Assembly: GCF_029784165.1 (NCBI RefSeq)
Contig: NC_073695.1
Location: 232,161,916 to 232,225,915, forward strand
Direction of reading: 5' to 3'
DNA length: 64,000 bases
DNA from: Wyeomyia smithii
Taxonomy: Eukaryota > Arthropoda > Insecta > Diptera > Culicidae
Shown here: positions 48,521 through 59,458 of the stretch, piece by piece
How positions within the stretch are numbered: position 1 is the first letter of the stretch
Layout of the letters: each line of letters begins with the position of its first letter
Made by a program: the position numbers and the translations under genes
The notes under the pieces: model-generated
The model's database searches: none
What the model was told of the DNA's origin: nothing
Seen by the model: only the letters and a program-made list of their open reading frames with translations

Positions 48521-50108
48521 ATGTGTATGTACGTTAGTATTTGTAAATATGTTGTTTATATGTGTAGTATATCAAAATCTAACAAAAAAAATCCCACCTT
48601 TCACAGAATGCATTATTTGATTTAAGTGTTTACAAGTGCAAATGGAAGCTCCAAATCCTTTTGAAAATCATATTGAGCGAGTTTTTTATTGGTTGCTTGA
48701 TTTGTGGAATATTCGCCAAAGAGTTTTTAAACATATAGTATTTTACTTTTTGGATCATTTCTCTCTCTATCCTTTTTTATATCAATATCTCTCTTTTTCT
48801 CGCTCTCTCTTTTTTTCAACTACTATTTATTTTTCAGAAGAAACTAAGAGTAAAAGACATCTGTGCATAATTTTCATACTCTGTGTAGTTCGTTCCAACT
48901 GGTGTGAATAAATGAACCTTTTAGTTTTAATAGCTTTTTACTAACAATATTCAATAGATTCCAGAGGAAACTGCAATGCTTATTTAAGTTCGGTTCTCGT
49001 TTACTTGATACACTTCGCTTTTGTATAATATAAATATTGTTTTCTAAATTTATGTTAAATTTATTTAAAGGTCAATGCAAACAGAGTATCCATGCTATCC
49101 CGATCCACGTTTTGGCAGCAAGTTTTATAAAGTTCTGAAAGTGTTTCAGATTTTATCATACAGCCTAGGTCTCCAGCAAGAGTTACGTTCCCGAGTACAC
49201 TTTAAACAGTCAAAATTCTTAAGTCTTGCGAAAAACTTTAATTTTGAAAAAATGCATTTGAAATAGAATTAATTTAACAACTCTTAACAGCATCTGATGT
49301 TTAGTGGGAATTGACATTTCAACAGCAGTTATAGGAGTTTCAATAAAATCTTTTAGCACTTGATCCTCACAGATTTTATCAAATTTTCTATTGATTTCTT
49401 GAAATAATCACACGTATGATTCAAGCAACCAAAATAATTTCTTGAGAGCAAGTTTGTAGGACTTTGCTGCAATTCGTAACATATTTGATGCTAATCCATA
49501 ATCTATAATCAATATGTTCTTCTCTGGGTCTCGCGATTTTCAAAAACGAAACCGTTGTGGTATTGAGAATGTATGTGAGAACCTCATCGAGGTTTGATTC
49601 AGTGTTGTTATTTGGTTCACCCTCTGGAAAACTATCTTTTGAATATAATTTAAAACGATTTATGGTTTACTGGCAAATTTATATGTAGTAATAGTTAGTA
49701 TAAATTTATATGTAGTAATAGTTAGTATAACGAAGGTTTCTGCACTTCTAGGTGGATTAATTAATTGCAATAGGAAGCAGCGCAAACAGAACGTTGTTGA
49801 GTGAATAATTTATTCTATTTCAGTTTAGAACAGTTTTTAACAAAAGTGCATGAGTACGTGCGGAAGACTCTGTGCACCTCGAAAAAAAATAAGCAAAACC
49901 ATCTCTTTTGAATCCGCTGGAGAAAAGACTTCCGTTTATTTTTATGTCAGTTCTTTGAGCGAGCACTTATTTTTACAAATATTTTTATTTCACCAGAAGA
50001 AAATACAATTTTTTAGCGCTTAAAAACTGAGTGAATGCAGAAAAATTTCAAAAAATTCACGAAAATGATTGCTCTCGGACTCAAAATAACCAACCCAAGA
50101 GTGATACA
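48521..50108. other. No gene recognised; short tandem duplication at 49676-49733
   Basis: The phrase AATTTATATGTAGTAATAGTTAGTAT is present twice in tandem at about 49676-49733. A CT-rich patch lies at 48762-48820. Frames are short and uninformative. Confidence 0.45.
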
Positions 50109-50695
50109 CTGGGGTCTTTTTTTACGCGGGTTATTTTTCAAAAAGACCGCGGATAATTTTTACGCGGTTTAGAAGATTATTTTTACGCGGTATCGAATAA
50201 GTTTAGATTAGATTTAGTAAGTAAATCTAATGAAAGATAATAAGGTGAAATGAAAGTTTATAAAGTGAAATAAAGTGCAAAATTAATCGTAAGGTTCATT
50301 AAAGTAAAATTTTCTGTTAGTTTAATCTAATCAATGCATATTTTTAATACAATTGTTCCACAATTTCTGCTATTGTGAAAAAATTCGTTGATTCGAAAAA
50401 AAGAAACGAAAAAACATTCATAGTTCTATGCCGATAAGAGTCAAGGTCGTTGCGATTAACTTTCGATTGAAGAACGAATTCTGAAGACTCAATACATAGC
50501 AAAATCTTTATGAAAATGTTATAGCCCTGATCTCAATCAATATTCATTAACTACTTACTACTAACAACGTTTACTTACTATTATTATTTTTTTATTTATT
50601 AAATGGAGTTTCTTTTTACGCGATTTTTAAAACTACGCGGTTTTTATACGAGGATTTTTTCAACGCGGTACAATCAACCGCGTAAAAAAACCCAG
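50109..50695. mobile_element. MITE-like element with CTGGG...TTTTTTTACGCGG ends
   Basis: The left end reads CTGGGGTCTTTTTTTACGCGG; the right end read inward is CTGGGTTTTTTTACGCGG. ACGCGG recurs many times within about 80 bases of each end (TTTTTACGCGGTTTA, TTTTTACGCGGTATC, CTACGCGGTTTTTATACG), like subterminal binding repeats. Length is 587 bp with no transposase. I see no clean target duplication, so no superfamily is assigned. Confidence 0.6.
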
Positions 50696-51060
50696 TTTGT
50701 ATTTTTTTTCATCATTTTTCGATTAAAAGTTTCGGAAAGTTCACATACGTTAAAAATTTCGGCTAAAAATTTAGGTTGAAAATCAAGAAGAAGGGCAAGC
50801 AACCCTTAAGGTAACACCTTTCTTTCTTTCTCTTCTTCTAAAATCGGTGAACAATCATTAAATTAAGAATAAACCAGAGGTTTGCTAATTGTAGAATATA
50901 TTCAGTCAATTTTTAGGACAGTGAACAACAAATGTTTAATTTTTAAAATATATAACTTAATGCCGAAGTTCTGTAATATTAAAAAATCATAGAAGTTTAT
51001 CAGACTTTACACAATGTTTAAAAATCACGTATAGTTATATTTTGATTCCGATAGACTGCT
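50696..51060. other. Unassigned AT-rich DNA
   Basis: No feature was seen apart from a short CTTTCTTTCTCTTCTTC run near 50820-50837. Confidence 0.4.
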
Positions 51061-51068
51061 TTCGAAAG

Positions 51069-52598
51069 TAGGGTTTGCAATCCCGGGAACAATTTCCCGG
51101 GAATTACCTTTTCCCGGGATTCCCGGATCCCGGGAATAGAAATATTGATTCCCGGAATCCCGGGATTCCCGAGTTCCTCGAAAAATTTCGCAAGATATAA
51201 TATAGTTTCCCGTACAATATTGCAATTAATCTAAACATCTTATCAAAATGCACAACTTACGTCGTCAAAGTGTATAGCAGCTTTAAAGTGGGCATAATAG
51301 AAGGCAAATATTTGTTTGAAACGACGAAAATATTCGCTTGCAGTGTAACATCAAATCATTTACTCCAATTATTTGTCAAAAATATTTGCTGTCTCAATCA
51401 GTGAATGAAAAATTAGACAAATAATTGCTTCGCCTAAAGTCGTTCTTTGCTAGTTAGTTCACTACTCAGCGAATATTTGCTTGATTTTTTTCTTTGTTCA
51501 TTGATTAATTTTTTTTAAAACTGTAAATTTATATAAATAAATTGAAACCCGTATATCAATGCGACCAGAAATAAATAATTGAATAAAATTCAGTCAGTGT
51601 AACTTGAGTCATAACCACGCTTTCATATGAAAAACCAAGCCCGAAGCAAGGATGGAAATTATCACTCGCGCTCCTTTTTTTTCGCAGACCGATAGCGCAG
51701 TTGATAAGCACAATTATAAACAACTCTGTTTGACGAACTTGAAGCCCTCAAGTAGTACTACAACATTGTCGAAAAGAGTATTGCTGGTACTCAAACACCG
51801 GAGCTATAAGAGCTTATTCTCACAATTTATCGCGATAACTCTCACGATCACGATAATCATCGCGATAATTTTCTTAGATGTACTCTCACGGCTCCGGTAT
51901 TTGAGTACGAGCAATGCTATCTTCGACTAAGTTGTAGTACTACTTGAGAACTTTAAGTTTGTCATGCAAAGTTGTTCAAAAATGTGCTTATTAGATAAGC
52001 TTTCGGCTTTCAAAAAAAGCGAGAGTGGTAATTCACATTCTTGGCCCTAAGAAATATTTTGCAAAAAAAATTCAATACCGAATATAGCAAATATTTGCCT
52101 CGTTTAACACCTGCCTAAAATTCAGCTTTCCTGTCAACAAACTGAAAATGTTATACATTGCAGTTTCTAATGAAATGTAGCAAGAGCTGGAAACGGCGAT
52201 TTAGAAGTATTCGAGAAATTAAACACCAGTGGTGTTTCAGCGAAGTTAAGCAAAGTTTTACAGAAGGAAATAACACTACTTAGGCCTAACGAAAAATTGT
52301 CAGCGGATCCGAAGCGATTATTCGACGTCATGAAAACCCTGAAATCTACTCTTCTGCAAATATTTGTGACAACAATCGATTGTGAATTTCCTATGGAAAC
52401 TTGAATAATTTTTTTTCCATGCGAATTGATAATTAAACTGTAAACGATTTTTTGATACCTTTATTAAATAATCATTATTTGAAATCTTATTTTTACTAAG
52501 ATTTTTTTTCTATTCCCCATTCCCGGGAATTCCCGGGAAATGAGATTTTTCATTCCCGTTTCCCGGGAAGTCAATTCTCGGGAATATTGCAAACCCTA
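51069..52598. mobile_element. hAT-type non-autonomous element, 1.53 kb
   Basis: Perfect 13-base terminal inverted repeats TAGGGTTTGCAAT are flanked by the 8-base direct repeat TTCGAAAG (51061-51068 and 52599-52606). TAGGG-type ends with an 8-bp duplication are diagnostic of hAT. Both subterminal regions are crowded with the palindrome TTCCCGGGAA and variants, about eight on the left within 110 bases and about five on the right. No BED or hAT dimerisation domain is readable. A second inverted-repeat element is nested inside (51656-52037). Confidence 0.88.
51656..52037. mobile_element. Inverted-repeat MITE nested in the hAT-type element
   Basis: Arms of about 150 bases (51656-51805 and 51880-52037) are inverted copies. 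Shared blocks include ATTA.CACTC.CGCT, GATAAGCACA, CTCAAGTAGTACTACAAC, GTACTCAAA.ACCGGAGC. The loop has several CGCGATAA/TTATCGCG motifs. No coding capacity and no clear target duplication. Confidence 0.7.
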
Positions 52599-52861
52599 TT
52601 CGAAAGGCAAAAAACTCAAAGAAAACCTTTGTTTCCTCATTAATTTCTCATTCCCCAGTAATTTGTGGATTATGGTCTTTAAACAAGCCCCTCGTTTCCA
52701 TCTTAATGGCAGTGTGACTTTCAGTTGGTTTGAACTGGAATCTAAGTCTTTTTGTGTTAAATCAGGAACTTACTTTTTTGTAAATGACCTCAATGCATTT
52801 TTAACTATTGAGGCATTCCATGGAAAATAAATAAAAATAAATATTTTTTTAGGATGTCCTT

Positions 52862-53754
52862 TCTGATTTCGCTGAAACTTTGCACAGTTATTTTCACTGG
52901 ATAAAGAGGACATTCTATACTATCAGTTCTCCATGTAGACTCACGACTGCTGTTTCAGAAGGGCCTATCCAAAAATGTGGCTGATGAACAGAATATTTTG
53001 TATCAGAAAAGCGACTTGTTTGATTGAAATGGTGTCTTCAGCAAAGTTGTAAATAATAAAATTGCAATTCTAAAAAATATATATACAGCGTAAAAATATT
53101 TTTTTTCTGGGCCAAATATTCAAAATTGTCACAAAATCTAAAATATCTTAAAAAGTACCATTTTTGAAAATCTAATTTTTTTACGCATTAAAGACGACAA
53201 TATGTACTACTATCTGTCAAAATTTGGTGATGGTAAAATGAAAAACAAAAAAGTTATGAACGTTTGAATATTTTATTATTTTCACTCAGAACTCATTTTT
53301 GAGGATTTTTTTCTGTTGTTGTTATAAATTATCGTTAAGAACATGATACAAATCCAACGCACTGCTTTTGTGGTAAAATTAACTATTTAATCGATTATAC
53401 CTGCCATGCTCTCATACCTACCTGGATTATTTCCTAGCCAAATAGCTGCTATAACTACACGAAAAAGTTTAATTTATTATTCGAACTAAATGTCTATTTT
53501 TAACAACGGCCTTTACCCGTTAATATTCAAGTTAATTAAGGAGACAATGTGTGCAGTAGGGAAAGCGAAAAATAAGCGAAGACACCATTTTAATCAAGCA
53601 AGTCGTTTTTCTGATACAAAATATTTCATTCATCAGCCACATTTTTGGATAGGCCCTTTTGAAACAGCAGTCGTGAGTCTACATGAAGAACTGATGGTAT
53701 AGAATGACCTCTTTATCAACTGGAAACAACTGTGCAAAGTTTCAGCGATATCGG
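52862..53754. mobile_element. Inverted-repeat element with arms of about 180 bp
   Basis: Left arm 52862-53041 and right arm 53578-53754 are inverted copies. Blocks read inward are CTGAT.TCGCTGAAACTTTGC, GACTCACGACTGCTGTTTCA, GGCCTATCCAAAAATGTGGC, CAGAAAA.CGACTTG and AATGGTGTCTTC. The middle (53042-53577) is AT-rich without a protein. Non-autonomous foldback or MITE type. Confidence 0.75.
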
Positions 53755-56700
53755 AAATGGTCGATCAGAATCGGTTTTCGAAGTAGCGTGAACTTGCTCT
53801 ATTGAATCAAACAGTAATTGTCAATTGGGCAAATAGTAAGAAACAAATAATAACAATATGTTAACACTACTTTTTACTAATCTTATGAAATCCTACTACA
53901 ACTTGTAACAAACGAAAGCATCTTCACAGATAGTTTTTAGGCACCGCAACTGTACCATTCCTCGATAGGACGGCAGCGTGACAACGCCTATCGTCTTCTG
54001 CTGCAGCCACCAGACTTCTCAATCACTGATTGGCTCCTATCCGCTTCATTGTTTGACCCAGTGCTACAATATGTGCGCCTAAATTAGCTACAAATTCAAA
54101 GACTTTTATTTGTTTGCTTCTTCCATCAATTTAAACTAATTTAACAATATGAAATAATGTTCTCGTTGGTCGATACGCAGGAAAAATGCACTGTCTGTAC
54201 AGGGTGGCATCAATTTTTTGGAACATTTCTATTTTTTTATACTTAAGACTTCGAATATCATTGTTCTACAATACATCATATTGCTAAGAACCAATCGTAG
54301 TTACTGTAAAAGCATTAAACTGTACAAAATCCTCGCCGCAGCCGTGTAAACCCAAGCCCAAATCCTGTGTGCGAAGAAATGTGCGGGCAGCGAACGCATG
54401 TTCATCCAAATGATGGCAATTCTCACAATAGAACTCCGGTTGCAGTGCAACCAGCATCCGGACCGAGTAGAAAGAAAACCATCCGATCGAAATCCGAGCG
54501 GCATGGTGGCCGTGGTTCTTCCAGATGAAGAATAATTGCAACTTGCGATGATGCGAACAGTGTTCTAGATGATGATGCTGGTGCCACCGAGACCGGAGCG
54601 ATTTATTAGAGCTGATGATTCTGAATGGGAAACAATTGCGTTTTTATGAGAGCGAAATTTGACGGATGATATAAACACTTGAACTGGCGATGGGAAAGAT
54701 GGGAGGACACCGTTACTTTAGTCGGAGTCGGATATTTTTGGCAAAATAAAACCGAATTCCGAATGAGAAACCGTCTGTTTTCTTCGTCATGGTTGAAACA
54801 GATCCAATGCCAAAATCAATAATGCAACACAACCCATAAACGTTACTTTCGTTGGGTTAGATGAAGTTTGCTCTCAAAAAAAAAAACCTCGGGGCGATTT
54901 CAGTTCGTACAAGTACATATAACAACTGTTAAAGTGAATTTCGAACTGCAGGATTCGCTGCGTTCAAAGCGCATTCAAAATGACCCAAACAACGCTCGTG
55001 TGGCGTTGATTTCGAAATTCGCATCATCCGAGCCAAAGCAGGCGTGAAATCCATGACCATGGTTAAGGAGAGTGTCCGCATTTCACACTTCTCATCGAGC
55101 GCCTCTGGCCGTGCCGGTCGGCGACGGTCATAAACAACAAACCCCACTGTTGCCTATTTATCCTTTGACCGTGCAAGCCTCGAGTGCAGAGAGTGGTGGC
55201 TGCAAACGAGGGCATTCGATCGATTGATCGAGGCGCGCTGTGGATCGATGTAATCTCTCCGTTTCGCGCATGACACACAAACCGTGCGATCACAGCGTGT
55301 AACGTCATGGCAACGGACGACGCACGGTGCGACGACGGCGACGAAGATGGTGTAACTAGACGCGAGGTCGGTCGACAGTGTGCCATCGAAAAATAGACAG
55401 ACCGCGTCACATGTTGTCGGCTAGCCGGACAGCGAGGGCAGGGACGGAGACGGACCGGTGTGCACAGATGTAATGATGGAAAACTACCAGAGAGCACACA
55501 TACGCTTAGTTGCGGACGATATTTGCTTACGATTTATTACACTCGGAGTGCCTATTGTTGAACCCGGTGGAGGTCAGCTTGATGCTAGGGGATAAGATCC
55601 GCCACTTTAACAAGTACCACGCCAATAAACGTTAGATTGAATAAAAAAAATTTCAAGAAGCAGCAGCATTATTGGGAAAAAATAAACCTTTTTTATAAAG
55701 TACAAATTTTGTGACTTCGATTCATCATCGAAGTCTTTGAAATCTTCAATGTTTTGTAGAGCATACTGGAGTTCAGAGCTTGAGTCAGTACCCATCGTGA
55801 ATATTTTTTCGCGAACAACAAAAAATATCAAAAGCATCAATACTGACAAAATATCAAAGAAGTTAAGAATGTCACAAATTTTGAGAGTATCAAAAAAGTA
55901 GGCAATGTTTATGCCTTTTTCCTAAGACAATATTATTACGACCCGCAACTGCTAGCCAAGTTAGCCCATTAAGCAACCGTTACGACCTGTTGCACCAATT
56001 TGGTGACCTTGAAGGCCGCTTAATGGTTCCATCAATGGTGACTGCACAACAGAAACTGCGACAATAGCAAACATTAGCGATGTTTCTTTCCACACGTCTA
56101 ATGCACATACAATATTTAACAAGTTACCGTAGACGTAATGCTTCGAGCACGCTGGTGACTGTCACGTGCACTCGAAAAATCAACCCACGTCCGAAAATGC
56201 GTACGAGCAAGCGTCTCGAGCATTACGGACTTGAACGCGAATTTGAAATGGCCTACAATAGCGCGGCGCGGTGCAGCTCTGCTGTTACCTCATTGGGGCC
56301 AAACTAAGTGTGCAATTCAACACAACAACACGAGCCATAATCGGTTGATGAGTTACCACCCCCGCCGCACCGCCGCCGCCAGCACCACCGTCACTAGCAG
56401 CGTCATTCGACAAAGAAGAAAACGAAATGCATTCATGATTACCTCTATTGTCTATGCAGCTTTGATATATATTTTTTTTATTTTTATCTTCGCACATCGC
56501 CGCCGACTTGGGTCGCAATTATAAGATAATCGTATTACCAACAGAGAGGAAAAGACAAACCCCACTCGAACAATCGAATAGAGCGAAAAGGTAACTATGG
56601 CGGAAAAAGAAACGAACAATAGCAATGAAGTTGCATTGAAGAAGAAAAAAATATCCTAACACGATGACAGCAGAAGCAGCATTTGGGGGAGCTTGTGTTT

Positions 56701-57150
56701 TTCATCGGGGGAAATTTCACGAGTGTTTTTTTAAAATGTTTCAAAATGAATAAAATTGAAAGTCCTGGAATAGGTAGTAATGCTGTTAAAATTTCATAAC
56801 TCTTTCTGACAGGGCTGGTATCACAATTTTGTCAAATAAAGTTTTATACAAAAAATTATTTTTAACCTGTGTTCATCTTGATTATACCAACGAGGGGAAA
56901 GTCATGAAAAATTCAGCGAAATTTCGCCGCTACACTCTACCAATACACTGTAACAACGGTTTAGAGCCGCTAGTCGTAAAACACAGTTTTGCAAACCTTT
57001 TAAGACCTATGGCCTAAGCCGCTATGGAAGGATTTCACACCAACTCAGAATTCGGCAGCGTCCTCTAAGAATTCAATAAAACTTTTTGGATGTGTAGGCA
57101 TTACTACCCTAGGCAGCCATACATATTATCGTTTTTGAAAATTTATCTGT
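53755..57150. other. No gene recognised; GC-richer islands at 54.95-55.5 and 56.2-56.4 kb
   Basis: Two islands richer in C and G stand out. At 55302-55317 GTAACGTCATGGCAAC resembles an RFX X-box or CRE-like combination, which is suggestive only. A 144-codon minus frame (55063-55497) is Arg/Ser/His-rich with no domain and is probably a by-product of CG content. A CCGCCG triplet patch lies near 56365-56385. Confidence 0.35.
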
Positions 57151-57154
57151 ACTA

Positions 57155-58885
57155 ACTTTGAAGTTTTACTTCCTTTGCTTTTCTGCTTTTTTCTTTTTTT
57201 ACGATGGTGCCAACAGGCCTCAGCTCGTAACATCCGATAGGTCCTCCGGACGTCCCAGATTTACAGTCACTTACTTCAAGCACCGCCAAGTCGGCTACAG
57301 CACGACGGAATACTCCTCCGGCCGTTCTAACATTTGCTTGCCTGACCCGTTCGTCTATTCCCCGAAACAACTGTTCGACGATGCTTCTGGTCCAGCAGTT
57401 GCGGTCTTCCCGTCGACGATGAACACCAGATCGTTCACCTCCAACGGCCTATGGTCTTCGAACCACTTCATCCGCTCATTTATGGTTGGAAGATATTCCT
57501 TGGTCCACCTTTCCCAAGTTTTGTTGGCTAGGTTCAGAGACCGTACTATCCGCTCCCATGTTCCGCTCGTGAGCGGCATTGCTGGCTGATTGAAGTGCCA
57601 TGCTGTCGTTACGCTGCCTAAAGCTTCTACACATTTATGGTGGATTTCCCGTATCTCGTTGGCAATACCTCGGACCACTTCGATGGGACCCAAATAGTCT
57701 ATACCCACCGCGCTAAATAGCCGCGGATTCGCGGAGCTACTAGTAGATGTCAATATCTGAGAGATCGCACTTCGGAAGTTCTGGATCCAGAACCGCTGGC
57801 GAGCTCATTTACCACGGTCTCCTTTTTGGCATGTCCAAAATTCTCAGGATAGAGTTGAATAAGTTTCCCCGTCAGCACATGCTTTCGGGGTATGATAACC
57901 GCCCATCCGTAGAACACCTTCCTGATCTAAGACCGGTATTAGCTTGTACATGCTGCTGGATCTCGCTATCCTCTCGGATTCATGTCCTGGCTTCAATACC
58001 AAGTTCGTCGTCAACACATTCATCTTGTCTGGAAACCCGTCGAACCGCACTTGTTTCCACAAAACGATCTCGGCCTTCTGGAATTCTTCTTTGCTAAGAG
58101 GTTGTTGAACTGAAGATTACTGAGCCTTGATCAGCAGCAATTGCTGTTCTGTCGCCAACGTCATGACGATCGGTACCTTACTTTTCTTGTGAATGCAGTT
58201 GCTTAGGAAGCGCAATGCGTATGCTGTTCCCCTTAACAACGTAGTCCTTCGAGAAAATTTTTCGTCTGTGACCATTTCGTGAAACAGAATCAACCCCCTT
58301 GCTTCCACAATAGTGTCACCAATCTGCGTGTCGGTAGTCGGCCATTGATACTCGGACTGGTACAGCAAATAGGGACCGGTGAACCACTCGCTGTCGCTCT
58401 GCAGAATGGAGAATGGGGGTTCGACTCCATTTGGCCAACACATTAGCTATGTTGCGCTCGTGTCAGCTCCCGGATTTATCCTATTCTAAAGGCAACAAAC
58501 TGTTTGAATTTGTGCTGATCAGAGTGAATCCAACTGCACACAGTTCTAAAGTCAGTCCAGAAAAGACACTGGTCGATTTTGAATGTGTTCGTTGTCAAGA
58601 TAGCATCGCTCAACCGCGAACCTAAGACAGCGGCCATTAGCTCCAGTTAGGGAATCGATTGGCGTCTCAATAGAGCTAGCTTTAACCGAGACATAACCAA
58701 ATACGCAACACATCCGTACGCATTTTCGCTGGCGTCGGTGAAGATATGCAGCTGGATCGATTCGACCACAGAAGATAGAAAATCCCGAGGAATGCGAACA
58801 TCCGACAACCGGCCTGTCCAACGCTGCCATATCTCTCAGAAGACGTCTTCGTCTGGGTCACAGCCACTTCGCCATAGTTGTTGGA
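57155..58885 (-). pseudogene. BEL/Pao LTR retrotransposon pol, downstream half (RNase H and integrase), broken
   Basis: Minus-strand continuation of the BEL/Pao relic at 62339-63379. In protein order: LVQQLWRSGCDPDEDVF (58870, then a stop) and IQLHIFTDASEN (58750), the RNase H start. Then a connector including FTGPYLLYQSEYQWP (58390), DQEGVLRMGGY (57925), and the integrase part SAVGIDYLGPIEVV (57690). From IEVV it passes directly to RGIANEIREIHHKCVEAL, so the middle of the integrase core with catalytic residues seems deleted. TSGTWERIVRS and NDLVFIVDG follow. A frameshift near 57365 leads to GRVRQANVRTAGG-like sequence (as DERVRQANVRTAGG) ending near 57180. Several stops and frameshifts; inactive. 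No LTR could be delimited. Confidence 0.85.
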
Positions 58886-58890
58886 CAAGA

Positions 58891-59386
58891 TTTCTCCCGG
58901 ACTAACAATGGAAATTCAGCACCGGCTCCTGCCAGCAACGCCAGCATACAATCAGCACCGCAAGAAAACCAATTTGAACTTGACCCCATGCGTCCTCCAA
59001 TCGTCCGACTTACGCAGCAATCGTCGAATGGCGACGAGCGCTTTTTGAAGGCTAGACTCCGCGACCCAAAAGTTACGCATATTACACGCCTATATCTCGC
59101 ATTCATGAAGAACCAATCATCATCTGTATGCGTAGAAGGAATGACACCAACAAGCATAAGAATGCTTCTCGAATCCGAAGGACTGCCGACATCTCCAGAG
59201 CAACTCCAACCCGTCTTTATTGAAGTCCATCAGGAATATGGGCTCATGCCAGCCGAAGCAGTAGCCGACCTTCAGTCATATCGTCATTTTTGTCAAATGA
59301 ACGCACGCATCGTCTTCAACAGCTACGCGAAAGTGCAAACAAATTCAGCACATCAAATTTTCGCAAGTAAGGACGCCCTCTTCTGA
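58891..59386 (+). pseudogene. LINE ORF1 C-terminal part
   Basis: The frame is open from about 58891 (NNGNSAPAPASNASIQ) through PKVTHITRLYLAFMKN, MTPTSIRMLLESEGLP, EQLQPVFIEVHQEYGLMP and MNARIVFNSYAKVQ to a stop at 59384-59386. I recognise no catalytic motif or zinc knuckle. The placement upstream of an endonuclease/RT frame in the same element makes it the end of ORF1. The N-terminus is lost to 5' truncation. Confidence 0.6.
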
Positions 59387-59458
59387 GGCAGAAAGACTTC
59401 TTCGCTTCTTCGACAGAATGCAACTGAAATTCTTATCTACTGTCAGAATTTCAGTCGC

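Noticed and set aside
55063..55497. 144-codon minus-strand frame in a GC-rich island
   Set aside because: Arg/Ser/His-rich without domain, signal or helix pattern; GC-rich DNA has few stops. No splice partners seen.
56829..57155. LTR of the BEL/Pao relic
   Set aside because: The position after pol fits, but I could not find TG...CA ends, a second copy or a primer-binding site in the window.
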